64,000 bases of DNA from Rhizobiales bacterium Ga0077545. Its GTDB lineage: Bacteria > Pseudomonadota > Alphaproteobacteria > Rhizobiales > Methylopilaceae. This document shows, piece by piece, positions 32,657 to 41,714 of the stretch. Below the pieces are notes generated by a model, which did no database searches, was not told the DNA's origin, and saw only the letters and a program-made list of their open reading frames with translations. The stretch is from assembly GCA_001464335.1 (NCBI GenBank), contig LNEV01000002.1, forward strand, positions 154,449 to 218,448. The letters run 5' to 3'. The position numbers and the translations under genes are program-made. Numbering within the stretch: the stretch's first letter is position 1; every line of letters starts with the position of its first letter.

Positions 32657-33874
32657 ATGCCCGCTCGCAGCTCCACCCGCATTACAAAGTCCGTAGTCGA
32701 TCGCCTTCATCCTGGCCAGACCGTCTGGGATGCCGAGGTCAAAGGCTTCGGCGTTCGCTGTCAGGCCAGCTCCAAGACCTACGTCTTGAAGACGGTTCAT
32801 CGCCGCGAGCAAAAGTGGCTGACCATCGGCAAGCACGGTTCGCCGTGGACGGCTGACAGTGCTCGTCGGGAGGCATTGAGGCTGCTCGGAATCGTTCAGA
32901 CCGGTCTCGATCCGAAGGCGGCGCAGCCTGACCGATCCGGCCGCCTGCGTATGCGCGAACTGTGCGAGCGGTATCTGCATGATCACGCCGTGCCGTTTAA
33001 AAAGCCGTTGAGCGTCCGCAGCGACCGCAAGAACATAGAGAACCACGTCATTCCGCTGCTCGGTAAACTATATGTGGAGGACCTAACCCGAGCCGACGTG
33101 GAGAAGTTCCAGCTGGACGTTCGAGACGGCGTAACGGCGAAAGGCCGACCTACGATCGGCCATAAAGGCGGTTCGGTCGTGACCGGCGGCCCTGGCGTCT
33201 CCAACCGATGCATCGCTTTGTTGTCGAAGATGCTGAACCTGGCGGAAGCATGGGACATCCGTTCGCAGAACTCGAATCCGACCTACGGCCTGAAGAAGTT
33301 CCGGGAGAACTGCAAGGAGCGATTCTTATCCGCGACCGAGCTGGACGCGCTTAGCAACGTGCTGATCGAAGCAGCGGAAAATGAGACCGAAAGCCCTCAC
33401 GTCATCGCCGCCATCCGGCTTCTGCTCCTGACCGGCGCGCGATTGAACGAGATTCTGACGCTCCAGTGGGGCTTTATCGATTTCGAAAGGTTCGTCGCTC
33501 GGCTGCCGGACTCGAAGACGGGTGCAAGGAACTTGATGTTGAACACGGCAGCGATTGAGGTTCTTCGAGCTCTGTCTCGTCAAGTTGGAAACCCGTACGT
33601 CATCCTCGGCAAGGCGAACGGCCGACATCTGGTCAATCTCCAGAAGCCGTGGCAGCGCATCCGCAAAGCAGCCGGGCTGGACGGCGTCCGTATCCACGAC
33701 CTCCGGCACACCCACATCAGCATCGGCATCGCCAATGGCGATTCGCTTGCGACCATGGGCAAGCTTGCCGGACACAGGAATGCCCGGACAACGGAGCGCT
33801 ACGCCCATCTCGCCGAGGATCATTTGCGGGCAGCTTCTGAGCGCGTCGGGCGCCGCCTTAAAACGGCCACATGA
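32642..33874 (+). CDS. Tyrosine-type site-specific integrase (P4-like)
   Basis: This 410-residue protein has an N-terminal arm-binding domain (VWDAEVKGFGVRCQASSKTYVLK), a core-binding domain (about 100-220) and a catalytic domain. The active-site set is complete: Arg267 (TGARLNE), Lys292, His352-x-x-Arg355 (HDLRHTH), His378 (GHRNARTTERY) and Tyr387. It catalyses integration and excision at the tRNA-Met site. The gene begins 130 bp from the left att site. Starts at Met1 or Met6 (32657) are both possible. Confidence 0.93.
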   Translation: MQCSYMPARSSTRITKSVVDRLHPGQTVWDAEVKGFGVRCQASSKTYVLKTVHRREQKWLTIGKHGSPWTADSARREALRLLGIVQTGLDPKAAQPDRSGRLRMRELCERYLHDHAVPFKKPLSVRSDRKNIENHVIPLLGKLYVEDLTRADVEKFQLDVRDGVTAKGRPTIGHKGGSVVTGGPGVSNRCIALLSKMLNLAEAWDIRSQNSNPTYGLKKFRENCKERFLSATELDALSNVLIEAAENETESPHVIAAIRLLLLTGARLNEILTLQWGFIDFERFVARLPDSKTGARNLMLNTAAIEVLRALSRQVGNPYVILGKANGRHLVNLQKPWQRIRKAAGLDGVRIHDLRHTHISIGIANGDSLATMGKLAGHRNARTTERYAHLAEDHLRAASERVGRRLKTAT

Positions 33875-34253
33875 AGTCACGGAAAAGCCCACATCCAGCC
33901 GCAAAGAGGCTCAAACCGGCATAAGGCTTTTGTTCCTATAAATGAAAATTTTTAGCTGTCGAAGCGCCGGACTGACGACCTAATTTCATCATTCACAATC
34001 ACTTAGAGCTACCGGCAGAATCCCGTACGTACGTCTGCGTCAGCTTGTCGCAGCACGGAAACCGGGGATTGAGCAGGTGAGATATCGGAATATAACCCTA
34101 CTATAATAGGCCTATTAACCCAAGCATCCGCCCACTTTCTCATTTCGTCACACAAATTTACTACTCTTTTCGGTTGTAGGCGCACAACTAAGGCAGTTAG
34201 CGGCTCAATGGACGCGGTAGATTGACGTTGCATAATCTGCTCGTACGGCAGAG
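33875..34253. other. AT-rich gene-free region downstream of the integrase
   Basis: No convincing coding frame on either strand. It is lower in GC than its surroundings and holds CCTACTATAATAGG, an inverted repeat with TATAAT in it (near 34098), and a TTGACG near 34223. This could be the promoter and origin-like control region for the AlpA and HUH genes. I cannot assign a start site. Confidence 0.45.
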
Positions 34254-34529
34254 GTGATGATGCGTCGAAATCGTGTAAATGCAGCAAGCAAAGACGGCCA
34301 ACCGCCAATCGACGGCGAGAGGCGCCAATACAGGTTTGCGGCTGATACGTTGATGTCGTCACGACAGGTCGCAGAGCTGCTAGGCATTCACCCGGATCAT
34401 GTCTGCCGTATGAGAAAGACCGGATCCGGACCGTCCTACGTGAAGATCGGAAAAGCGGTCCGGTATCACCCACGCGAGATTGAACTCTATCTCGCGCGTA
34501 ACCGGTTTCAGTCGACGTCAGAATACTGA
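34254..34529 (+). CDS. AlpA-like helix-turn-helix regulator / excisionase
   Basis: The product has 91 residues. Residues about 33-82 form a MerR-type winged helix: LMSSRQVAELLGIHPDHVCRM, then GSGPSYVKIGKAVRYHPREIELYL. This is the HTH_17/AlpA pattern of excision or island regulators. It lies 380 bp after the integrase. AGAGG precedes the paired ATG codons; either may be used. Confidence 0.75.
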   Translation: MMMRRNRVNAASKDGQPPIDGERRQYRFAADTLMSSRQVAELLGIHPDHVCRMRKTGSGPSYVKIGKAVRYHPREIELYLARNRFQSTSEY

Positions 34530-34626
34530 CGTCATCGTAACCACCATCGCGAGGCACGAGCAGCGTCCCCGAACCATTCGGGGGCGATCGGCTAGTCGCG
34601 CGCAAACTACAAAATGGAGTAATATT

Positions 34627-35142
34627 ATGATCCGTACTAACTGCAACGCGGGCCAATCGCCTAACCCGCCGCGGCAACATCTTTTGCTAACTCACGAGGC
34701 GCCTGCATGGTCCGTTGCACAGCCTCGGACGCCTGACGCGCCAATAGCAGGCTTCAGTTTCGCCCCGTGGCGAGCCTTGAAGTCCGCTGGAGAGGTTAAC
34801 ACGTTCGGCAAAGCTTACGGGCTGGATCTGGATGAATGTCTCCTTTCGCTGCATGAGGATGATCCCGAGATCGTTTTGCATTTTAGCACGAAGGAACGCC
34901 ACGCTGTTTATACGAGGGTCGTTGGAGGGCTGCTCCACGTCGCCGAAGGAACCGCCTTTTGGGGGGATGATCCAGATGCTCCCGCACATTCTGACGAAAC
35001 CAAACTCGTTCTCGGAATGCCTCGCGGATTTCCGGAGTTTCTCTTGCGTACATTTGAGGCGTCGGCAATCGAGGCCGACGCAGAAAACTTCGCGGAAGGC
35101 CAGACAGCCAAAGGAGGAGATGCTGATGCCGCGCGTAGCTAA
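34627..35142 (+). CDS. Hypothetical island protein
   Basis: The product has 171 residues from ATG 34627 with GGAG upstream; the frame extends to 34480 but lacks a site there. Composition is mixed alpha/beta: FSFAPWRALKSAGEVNTFG, ECLLSLHEDDPEIVLHFS, LVLGMPRGFPEFLLRTFEA. No family is recognised. It overlaps the next gene by 17 bases, so the pair is likely coupled. Confidence 0.6.
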   Translation: MIRTNCNAGQSPNPPRQHLLLTHEAPAWSVAQPRTPDAPIAGFSFAPWRALKSAGEVNTFGKAYGLDLDECLLSLHEDDPEIVLHFSTKERHAVYTRVVGGLLHVAEGTAFWGDDPDAPAHSDETKLVLGMPRGFPEFLLRTFEASAIEADAENFAEGQTAKGGDADAARS

Positions 35143-35416
35143 GCAAAAGCCGGGGGCTCCGATCCGGTTCGAGCTGATCCCCGCCGGCATCATTCCCGAC
35201 CTTGAGGCGTTCTTTGCAGCGAATCCGCCGATGTCGGGGGTGCCGGCCGCCGAGCTGCTGGCCGCATCGAGGGAGGCGCCTGAGACGACGCTGGTGCAGT
35301 TCTGCACCTCGTCGCGCGAGTTCGCGCTGCACGGCGACCCGATGAGAACGGCGGTCGCGGTTAAGAATGGCGAAGCGCGGCTCATGGTCTGCACCTCGCG
35401 CCACGGGATCATCTGA
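35126..35416 (+). CDS. Hypothetical island protein
   Basis: The product has 96 residues. A strong AAGGAGGAG gives the ATG at 35126 the right distance; the ATG at 35120 is too close. Notable stretches are IRFELIPAGIIPDLEAFFAAN and EFALHGDPMRTAVAVKNGEARLMVCTS. I know no family. Overlap with the upstream gene suggests a two-gene unit. Confidence 0.6.
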   Translation: MPRVAKQKPGAPIRFELIPAGIIPDLEAFFAANPPMSGVPAAELLAASREAPETTLVQFCTSSREFALHGDPMRTAVAVKNGEARLMVCTSRHGII

Positions 35417-35489
35417 TTCCTTCGCTGGCGCAAAAAAAAATCGATCCGACACCCGTTTTCGGGCGAGGTCACGACTAAATAGAAGAAGC

Positions 35490-35511
35490 GCCCGGGACCA
35501 CGGTCCCGGGC
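35490..35511. terminator. GC-rich palindrome after the hypothetical pair
   Basis: GCCCGGGACC and GGTCCCGGGC are separated by two bases. It is a strong hairpin or binding palindrome without T-run. It separates the hypothetical pair from the HUH gene. Confidence 0.5.
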
Positions 35512-35655
35512 TTGATCACGGGCTCCAAGCCCTTCTCGGCGATTCCGCCGTTCGTCATGTCGACTAACTCGTCGTTGAGGAATTCCCGATCGTGCTCTGC
35601 CGGTGTTTCCGGACGGAGTGTTTAGACATGTCTCAAAGACACTACGAAATAGAAG

Positions 35656-36294
35656 ATGCAGACAATGACCGAGAAAAAGATGGCGAAGTTAACCAAGACC
35701 ATCATGGCCAAGACCGTGCTGGACCATATGAGGTTCCATTACAAAAACGTATGGGGCCTGCGCATCGAAGAATTCGATGCGTTCGCGTCAGCGAACTTGT
35801 GGTTTTTAACGTTTCTGCCTGGGCTTGAGGAAGGTGATGAACAAGCGTTCAAACACTACAGGATTAGCCATTACGCATTTCTGAAGCTCATGTTCGGCAG
35901 CAAGCCAGGACGGCACCGGAACCTACAGCCGATGGGTTATGCGTTCCTCGACCACGAGGGAACCCGAAGGGGGCGAGGATCGAGGGCTAAGCTGTTACCG
36001 CACATTCATGCCCTGATGATGATACACCCGCTAACAAGACCCCATTTTGATACTATACCCAAGGAAGGGACCATTTTTGCGGGTGCGAAGTTGTACGACC
36101 CGAATGACAAGGGAATGCAGCACGTCGCTTCATATGCGATGAAAGGTGCCGTCAACGGCCGAGGTTTTCTTGGCGACGAGGACGCGACAGCGTGGGAGAT
36201 CTATCCCCGCACGATTTCGAAGACAGACCCGGCCTTCAAACGCACCGCACGTATTAAGACATCGAAATCGAAGACGCCCACTCCGGGACAATGA
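35656..36294 (+). CDS. Probable HUH-type replication initiation protein
   Basis: The 212-residue product contains LLPHIHALMMI with the HUH metal motif (His116-Ile-His118) and, 44 residues later, SYAMKG with Tyr160-x-x-Lys163, the catalytic tyrosine motif. A helical N-terminal part (LDHMRFHYKNVWGLRIEEF) precedes it. These two motifs and their order fit single-strand nicking Rep proteins, as in inoviral Gp2-type and small island replicases. Other Rep motifs are weak, so the assignment is inferred. It may let the excised island replicate. Start codon is uncertain (35656, 35665 or 35680). Confidence 0.6.
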   Translation: MQTMTEKKMAKLTKTIMAKTVLDHMRFHYKNVWGLRIEEFDAFASANLWFLTFLPGLEEGDEQAFKHYRISHYAFLKLMFGSKPGRHRNLQPMGYAFLDHEGTRRGRGSRAKLLPHIHALMMIHPLTRPHFDTIPKEGTIFAGAKLYDPNDKGMQHVASYAMKGAVNGRGFLGDEDATAWEIYPRTISKTDPAFKRTARIKTSKSKTPTPGQ

Positions 36295-36461
36295 CCGATG
36301 CGGGCCGGTACCGAGCCCCCGAGAACGACATTGAGCTCTCGGACGGCCCGAGGTCAGTTCGGTCCTGCGTACGCTTAGCGCATTCGCGTCAGCACCAAGG
36401 CCGGCGGTTCAATGGACGCTTGCACGAAAACGGCCTTGTCTTGCTCGCAGCGGAAATTAGT

Positions 36462-37094
36462 TCACATCTTTTGATCGAACATCAGCGATACACCGACCTT
36501 CTCTTCTAACGATCGTGCATAAGCCAGGACTGCCGGAGGAAACGTCAAGCCGGCCACGATACTTAGCGAACGCAGGATCGGCCAAAGCGTGATGTCGGAG
36601 ATGCTGAGCTCGGTGCGCTTGCCCAGTAGCAAACCGAGTTTTTCCAGGCGGGGATTGACGTCACCGAGCAGTTCTGGCGTCGCAGCCATAAGGGCCTCCA
36701 GATCGCCAAATGCGTTCTCCTCGCGCAGCCGGTAGGCTTCGCGCGCCTCGGGCGTTGCGAGCTCGGCGAAGTCTGCCTTGGTGAAACGGGGGATGAACAG
36801 CTTGAGACCCGGTCCCCACACATCCTTGCCCCAGGTGTCGAGCTCTTCGACCGGATCTCTGGTCAGGATCGGCGTGCCGAGGCCGTCAATGTAGCGGACG
36901 ATGTCCAGACTTTCGCCCATATGCGTGCCGTCGTCTTTCTGCAGGATCGGGACGGCCTTCTTGCCGATCAAGTGCATCGGCGTTTCCGCATCGCCCTCCA
37001 TGATGACCGCAAGCTCGACCGGCAGCGACTTTAGACCGAAGATCATCCGCGCGCGCGTGCAGAACGGGCAGTGCTCGTAGATGTACAGCTTCAT
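36462..37094 (-). CDS. grxB: Glutaredoxin 2
   Basis: This 210-residue protein has a thioredoxin-fold N-terminus (MKLYIYEHCPFCTRARMIFGLKSLPVEL), the active-site Cys9-Pro-Phe-Cys12, a KKAVPILQKDDGTHMGESLDIVRYID cis-Pro and glutathione-binding part and a helical GST-like C-terminal domain. Length and layout match Escherichia coli Grx2. It reduces disulfides or mixed disulfides with glutathione. It is the last gene of a minus-strand group starting with the flavin reductase. Confidence 0.92.
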   Translation of the reverse strand: MKLYIYEHCPFCTRARMIFGLKSLPVELAVIMEGDAETPMHLIGKKAVPILQKDDGTHMGESLDIVRYIDGLGTPILTRDPVEELDTWGKDVWGPGLKLFIPRFTKADFAELATPEAREAYRLREENAFGDLEALMAATPELLGDVNPRLEKLGLLLGKRTELSISDITLWPILRSLSIVAGLTFPPAVLAYARSLEEKVGVSLMFDQKM

Positions 37095-37122
37095 GTCGAT
37101 CCTTTCGCCGAGTGTGCGGCCG

Positions 37123-37878
37123 CTATACGGCGGAAATGTATTTCGTGAGTCCGTCCCAGACCAGTTTCAGCGAAATCGCGAGAAGGGCCAGATCGAGCAC
37201 TTTCCGGAACGCATCTTCCGACGCGACCTTGAGCAGTGCGATTCCGATCAGGGTGAAGATAAATCCGACCGGCACGAGAAGCAGGGAGAGCTGCCAGTTG
37301 CCAACGTCGAATGCCCCGAGGCTCCAGTACGGCAAGAGTTTGACGACGTTCATGCTGGCGAAGACGATGGCACTGGTGCCCGCATAGCTCAGCTTGTCGA
37401 TCGGCCGGCTGGACATGAAAACCTGATATGGTGCGCCGCCCGAATGCGAGATAAAGCTCGAGAAGCCGCTGAGAATGCCCCAGAAGACGCCGCCTTTCGT
37501 GCCGGGGGCCGCGGCAGGGGGGCGACGCAGGAGAAGGCTTTTCGCGCAGTAGCCGATCCCAATCAGGCCGATGACGAGCATGATCATCGGCACCGGCATC
37601 CAAGCCGCGCTGAGCCATCCGAATGCGATCCCGGCCAGCATGGCCGGCATGAGCACCGCGAGAAGCGGGCGCTCCGCGTGTCGTGCGTACGCAAGGAGGC
37701 TAACGAGATCGCTGGCCAGGAGTACCGGCAGTAGGGTCGCCGCGGCCGTTACCGGGTGGATGGCAATCGCAAGAATGGGCACCGCGAACATGCTTGCGAT
37801 CGGCAGCCCGCCCTTGGACAACCCGATTGTGGCCGCCGCCAGCACCGCGAGGCCTAGGGTCTGATAATCGACGGGCAT
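37123..37878 (-). CDS. TSUP-family (TauE/SafE) membrane exporter
   Basis: The product has 251 residues from ATG 37878; the longer frame to 38235 runs antisense into the flavin reductase and is rejected. It has seven or eight hydrophobic spans, an N-terminal IGLSKGGLPIASMFAVPIL signature and the matching second-half GILSGFSSFISHSGGAPYQVFM, the pair of motifs that mark TSUP proteins. These export sulfite, sulfonates or small organic acids. Between flavin reductase and glutaredoxin, a role in handling sulfur from an organosulfur compound is plausible. Confidence 0.88.
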   Translation of the reverse strand: MPVDYQTLGLAVLAAATIGLSKGGLPIASMFAVPILAIAIHPVTAAATLLPVLLASDLVSLLAYARHAERPLLAVLMPAMLAGIAFGWLSAAWMPVPMIMLVIGLIGIGYCAKSLLLRRPPAAAPGTKGGVFWGILSGFSSFISHSGGAPYQVFMSSRPIDKLSYAGTSAIVFASMNVVKLLPYWSLGAFDVGNWQLSLLLVPVGFIFTLIGIALLKVASEDAFRKVLDLALLAISLKLVWDGLTKYISAV

Positions 37879-37880
37879 GG

Positions 37881-38438
37881 TCAGGCGGTGGGCGCGTGCG
37901 GGGTCGGCGAGGCGTAACTGCGGTCCCAGTAAAGAAGCGGCGGGCGCTGTTCGTCCGCGATGTGGTGCGCGGCGACGATGAAGAGGCAGTGCGAGCCCGC
38001 TTCGACACGCTGCTCGACGTGACCGTGGATCGAGAGAGCGGCGCCTTTGAGGATCGCCTCGCCGGTAGCGGGGCTGTCGAGCCAGTCGGCCGAGGCTACA
38101 TCGTATCCGACCCCTTCGCGGACGCGGCCCGCGAAATGATCGGCGAGGGGATGTTGGTCGTGCGCGAGGACATGAACCGACAGAGCGTCGGTCTCTTGCA
38201 GCGCGACGCAGACCGGGCTGCGCCGGTTGATGCACACGGAAAACAGCGGGGGATCTGCGGATATCGAGACCAGTGAACTCACCGTGAGTGCGAGCCTTCC
38301 GCCCGGCGTCGAGACGGTGACGACGCTAACCGTTGCCGCGACGCCGCGCATCGCAGCAATGAACGCATCGCGGCCGACCCCCTGATTGGTACTGAGAGGC
38401 GCTGCGAAGGGGCGAGACAAGGCCATCCTGTTGTCCAT
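37881..38438 (-). CDS. Flavin reductase (HpaC/DszD-like)
   Basis: This 185-residue protein is of the flavin reductase-like, FMN-binding split-barrel family: DAFIAAMRGVAATVSVVTVSTPGGRLALTVSSLVSISADPPLFSVCINRRS, then LSVHVLAHDQHPLADHFAG, and a GHVEQRVEAGSHCLFIVAAHHI end. It supplies reduced FMN or FAD to a partner monooxygenase, here probably the acyl-CoA-dehydrogenase-like enzymes at 39238 or 40463. It is divergent from the TetR gene and begins the group flavin reductase, TSUP, grxB. Confidence 0.9.
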   Translation of the reverse strand: MDNRMALSRPFAAPLSTNQGVGRDAFIAAMRGVAATVSVVTVSTPGGRLALTVSSLVSISADPPLFSVCINRRSPVCVALQETDALSVHVLAHDQHPLADHFAGRVREGVGYDVASADWLDSPATGEAILKGAALSIHGHVEQRVEAGSHCLFIVAAHHIADEQRPPLLYWDRSYASPTPHAPTA

Positions 38439-38546
38439 CGATCGTCGGAAGGTTAAGTTGTGGCAGACGATTTTTATGGAACGAGTATTCTATATAAAGG
38501 CCGCGGCTGTCAAATGGGCGACTGCGGCTTGGGAAAGGCCGTCGGG

Positions 38547-39188
38547 ATGCCGAAACTGGGTATGGAGGTGATCCGCCGCCGTCAGGTCATCGACGCCGTG
38601 GTGGATATCCTTACGAACCAAGGCTGGCGCGATCTGACCATCCGGGAGGTCAGCGACGTCGCCGGGGTGTCCGCGGGTGTGATCACCCACTACTTCGCCA
38701 ACAAAAGGACGATCGTAATCGATGCGATCAGCGACACGAATCAGAAGTTTGTGCGTACAATTAATACGATCGAGCGGCGCAATTCGAGCAGCAAGCAGCG
38801 GTTGCAGGCCTTGGTCGACCTGATGACCAAACCCGAGGCCTTTGATCTTCCCGGCGCCAGTTACTGGATCGCTCTCTACGGCCGCCTTCCGTTCGACCAG
38901 ATGATCCAGGCCGAACTCCAGCGGCTGCAGCGCTGGCTGGCCGAATGTGTGAAGAACATCGTGGCTCAAGGCGTCAACGGCGGGGATTTCCGGCCCAGCA
39001 CTCCGCCGAACCACATTGCCGAAACCTTCGTTCTCGCCGCCCTGGGCGGCTTCATGGGGTCAGCGGCCGCTCCGTCGGACCTCGCTGCGGAACACCGGAG
39101 GGATTTGCTTCTCGAACTGCTCGAATCCCTGCTTGGCATCTCCTTCGAAAGAATAAGGCTTTCGGACATCCAGGGTGGGGTCGCCTGA
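38547..39188 (+). CDS. TetR-family regulator
   Basis: The product has 213 residues from ATG 38547; the frame also opens from GTG 38460. The N-terminal HTH is RRQVIDAVVDILTNQGWRDLTI, then SDVAGVSAGVITHYFANKRTIVIDAI. The C-terminal ligand domain has the TetR_C / BetI-like layout (RLQALVDLMTKPEAF, FVLAALGGFMG). It probably controls the divergent flavin reductase operon and the monooxygenase downstream (49 bp away). The ligand is unknown. Confidence 0.88.
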   Translation: MPKLGMEVIRRRQVIDAVVDILTNQGWRDLTIREVSDVAGVSAGVITHYFANKRTIVIDAISDTNQKFVRTINTIERRNSSSKQRLQALVDLMTKPEAFDLPGASYWIALYGRLPFDQMIQAELQRLQRWLAECVKNIVAQGVNGGDFRPSTPPNHIAETFVLAALGGFMGSAAAPSDLAAEHRRDLLLELLESLLGISFERIRLSDIQGGVA

Positions 39189-39237
39189 CCTCCGCGGCGC
39201 GCGGCTTGCATGACTGTCGGCTCGAGCATGTGGGTAA

Positions 39238-40455
39238 ATGGAGTGCGTTTTGACCGGGATCTACCACTGGAAGCCGACCGAAATTCCTGCGGCAACGCCG
39301 CAGCAGCTGATCCGGCGCTCGGAAGACCTTATTCCGACCCTGCGCGAGCGTAGCGAACTGACGGAGCAGAAGCGGGGGCTGACCGACGAGACCCGCGACG
39401 ATCTCAAGCGCACGGGCATTGCGCGGCTTTTGCAACCAGTCCGGTTCGGCGGCGCGGAGGGTGCTCTCGGATCGATCATCGACGTGCTGATCCCCATCGC
39501 CAGCGGCTGCCCGTCGACGGCGTGGTGTCTCGCCCAGTACATCATGCACAATTACATGATCGCGCGCTGGGCTCCCGAAGCGCAGGAAGAAATCTGGGCC
39601 GATCCGGACGCGCTTGTCAGTGGCATCATTATCCCGCGCCGGGGGCGGGCGGTTCCGACCGACGGCGGCTACCGGGTGTCGGGGCAATGGCCGCTGGTCA
39701 GCGGCATCGCGGCTTCGGACTGGTGCCTTGTCACGGCCATGACCGAGCGGTCGAGCGCGCCGGACGAGGAGCGGTATTTCCTGCTGCGGACCTCCGAAGT
39801 GACCGTGCTCGATACCTGGTATTCGATCGGCCTGCGTGGCTCGGGAAGTCACGACATCTCTCTCGAGGATCATTTCATCCCCGAGTATTTGTCGCTGTCG
39901 CTCGCCGACCTGAAGGGTGGACCGAGCCCGGGAAGCGCGATCAATCCTGCGCCCATGTTCAAGCTGCCGACGCATATGGGCTTCGGCCTCCTGCTTGGTT
40001 CGGCGCTGATCGGCATCGCCGAAAGCATGTTCGAGATATTCCTGTCGCAGTCGCGCCGCCGCCGCGCGCTGATGTCGGACGAGGAGACTGCGGCCTATGC
40101 AACACACCACATGACGGTCGGCGAGATATCGTCTTCACTGCAGTCGGCGGAAGCACTGCTGCGTGCGGACGGGCGCGAAATGATGGAGTTCGCGCAGCAA
40201 GGCCATGCCTTGTCCGCGCTCGAGCGGTCCAATTACCGCTGCAACGGCGCGTTCGCCGGGCGTCTTGCCCGGTCCGCCGCCGAATCCGTCTGGGATCTGA
40301 CCGGCGCGCGCGGGACCTATCAGGACAATCCAATTGCGCGCCTCTACCAGGACATGATCGTCGCGAGCCGTCACACCACGATGAACTGGCAGATCAACTC
40401 GACGGAGCACGGACGGACGAGGCTGCGACTTCCGCTGTCCTCGTCCGCGCTGTAG
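39238..40455 (+). CDS. Acyl-CoA dehydrogenase-fold flavin monooxygenase (group D type)
   Basis: The product has 405 residues. The fold signature is present: RFGGAEGALGSIIDVLIPIASGCPSTAWC, DALVSGIIIPRRGRAVPTDGGYRVSGQWPLVSG, TWYSIGLRGSGSHDISLEDHFIP and a C-terminal RLYQDMIVASRHTTMNWQ. This matches HsaA/HpaB-C2/DszC-like two-component monooxygenases rather than true acyl-CoA dehydrogenases; the region GLRGSGSHD is typical of the former. It needs reduced flavin, and a flavin reductase is encoded nearby. It converges on a paralogue at 40463. Confidence 0.82.
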   Translation: MECVLTGIYHWKPTEIPAATPQQLIRRSEDLIPTLRERSELTEQKRGLTDETRDDLKRTGIARLLQPVRFGGAEGALGSIIDVLIPIASGCPSTAWCLAQYIMHNYMIARWAPEAQEEIWADPDALVSGIIIPRRGRAVPTDGGYRVSGQWPLVSGIAASDWCLVTAMTERSSAPDEERYFLLRTSEVTVLDTWYSIGLRGSGSHDISLEDHFIPEYLSLSLADLKGGPSPGSAINPAPMFKLPTHMGFGLLLGSALIGIAESMFEIFLSQSRRRRALMSDEETAAYATHHMTVGEISSSLQSAEALLRADGREMMEFAQQGHALSALERSNYRCNGAFAGRLARSAAESVWDLTGARGTYQDNPIARLYQDMIVASRHTTMNWQINSTEHGRTRLRLPLSSSAL

Positions 40456-40462
40456 GTGCCGC

Positions 40463-41677
40463 TCAGTCTTCGAAGGCCGGAACGCCACTCGGAAGACCAA
40501 GAAGGACACGGCCATACGGCGATGCGTTGACGTCCCAGTTCTGCGTCGTGTGGCGGTTGGCGACCATCATGTCGGAGATGCACAGCGCCAGCGGGTTGCG
40601 GTCGTAGATCACCGTGCCGCCGCCGGCCTCGAGGACGATGTTGACGGCCGAGGCTGCGAGCTTGCCGGCATAGGTCGCCATCGCGCGGTAGCGCGTGCGA
40701 TCTTCCAGAGTTGTCTCCCCCCCGGCCTCGAAAAGAGCGTCAACCTCGCGTACGACGCCGTGGATCAATTCGCGGGCGGCGCGAACGGCGGTCTGCGCTT
40801 CGGCGATCTTCACCTGCTGGGTCGTGTAACTTGAGATCGCGGTGCTCGACATCGTGGCCGCGCGTTTGCGCGCCTGGGTGAGATAGTGCTCGACTGCGGC
40901 TTCGGCGATGCCGAGCTGCGCGCTGCCAATATAGCAGCCGAAGATCGCGTAGGGCGGAATCTGGTAAAGATATGACGTATTGACCTTTGACCCCGGGCTG
41001 CGCCCGTGGCCCTTGAGCTCGTCCATGGTGATCGACATGTAATCTGGAATGAAGATGTCCTTCAGCACGACATCGTTGCTGGCCGAGCCGCGCAGACCGA
41101 TCACATGCCAGGTATCCACGATCTCGATCTTGCTGCGGGGCAAGATGAAGTGGCGGTCTTCCACGGTGCCGTCCTCAAGCACGACGTCGCCTGTGAAGAG
41201 AACCCAGTCGGACACGTCGACACCGCTGACGAAAGGCCAGCGACCCGTCAGCGTGTAACCGCCATCGACCTTTGTTGCCTTGCCGACATGCGGGATGAGG
41301 ATGCCGCTGGCCATGATGTCAGGGGTCGATCCCCAGACCTCTTCCTGGGCGCGTTCCGGCCAGTGCGCGATCATAAGGTTGTGCATCATGTTCTGCACCA
41401 CGATCCACGCTGTCGAGCCGCAGCCGCGCCCGAGATGGCGCAGTGTGTTGACGCCGTCGCTCAGCTTGCCTTCGGCGCCGCCGAAACGCGCAGGCTGGAA
41501 GAAGCGTGAGAAACCGGCGGCCTTGAGGCGCACGCAGCTGTCTTCCGGGGGATGCCGCAATTCGTTGGTCTGCGCTGACATCGTGCGAAGATAGGGAATC
41601 ATCTCTTCGGCTGCGGCGGCGAGATCGGCACCCGAGAGCCGGCCAGAATCGGTCAGTTGATGGGCAAGACCAGGCAT
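40463..41677 (-). CDS. Second acyl-CoA dehydrogenase-fold flavin monooxygenase
   Basis: The product has 404 residues and is clearly paralogous to the gene at 39238: FFQPARFGGAEGKLSDGVNTL, DIMASGILIPHVGKATKVDGGYTLTGRWPFVSG, TWHVIGLRGSASNDVVLKD and DMMVANRHTTQNWD. It is 37 bp downstream of the ABC permease gene and is thus probably the last gene of the ABC operon. It likely oxidises the imported compound with reduced flavin. The two genes converge with an eight-base gap. Confidence 0.82.
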   Translation of the reverse strand: MPGLAHQLTDSGRLSGADLAAAAEEMIPYLRTMSAQTNELRHPPEDSCVRLKAAGFSRFFQPARFGGAEGKLSDGVNTLRHLGRGCGSTAWIVVQNMMHNLMIAHWPERAQEEVWGSTPDIMASGILIPHVGKATKVDGGYTLTGRWPFVSGVDVSDWVLFTGDVVLEDGTVEDRHFILPRSKIEIVDTWHVIGLRGSASNDVVLKDIFIPDYMSITMDELKGHGRSPGSKVNTSYLYQIPPYAIFGCYIGSAQLGIAEAAVEHYLTQARKRAATMSSTAISSYTTQQVKIAEAQTAVRAARELIHGVVREVDALFEAGGETTLEDRTRYRAMATYAGKLAASAVNIVLEAGGGTVIYDRNPLALCISDMMVANRHTTQNWDVNASPYGRVLLGLPSGVPAFED

Positions 41678-41714
41678 GTGCGTTTCCTTGTTTGTCTGGA
41701 TCTGGAAGCTTGGG

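Noticed and set aside
34009..34680. 223-residue minus-strand frame
   Set aside because: It is antisense to the AlpA-like gene and is Arg/Ser-rich with no recognisable domain.
37879..38235. N-terminal extension of the TSUP frame
   Set aside because: It overlaps the flavin reductase in a shadow frame and is Arg-rich; the TSUP protein starts at 37878.
39522..40607. 361-residue plus-strand frame
   Set aside because: It is an Arg/Gly-rich out-of-frame shadow of the monooxygenase at 39238.
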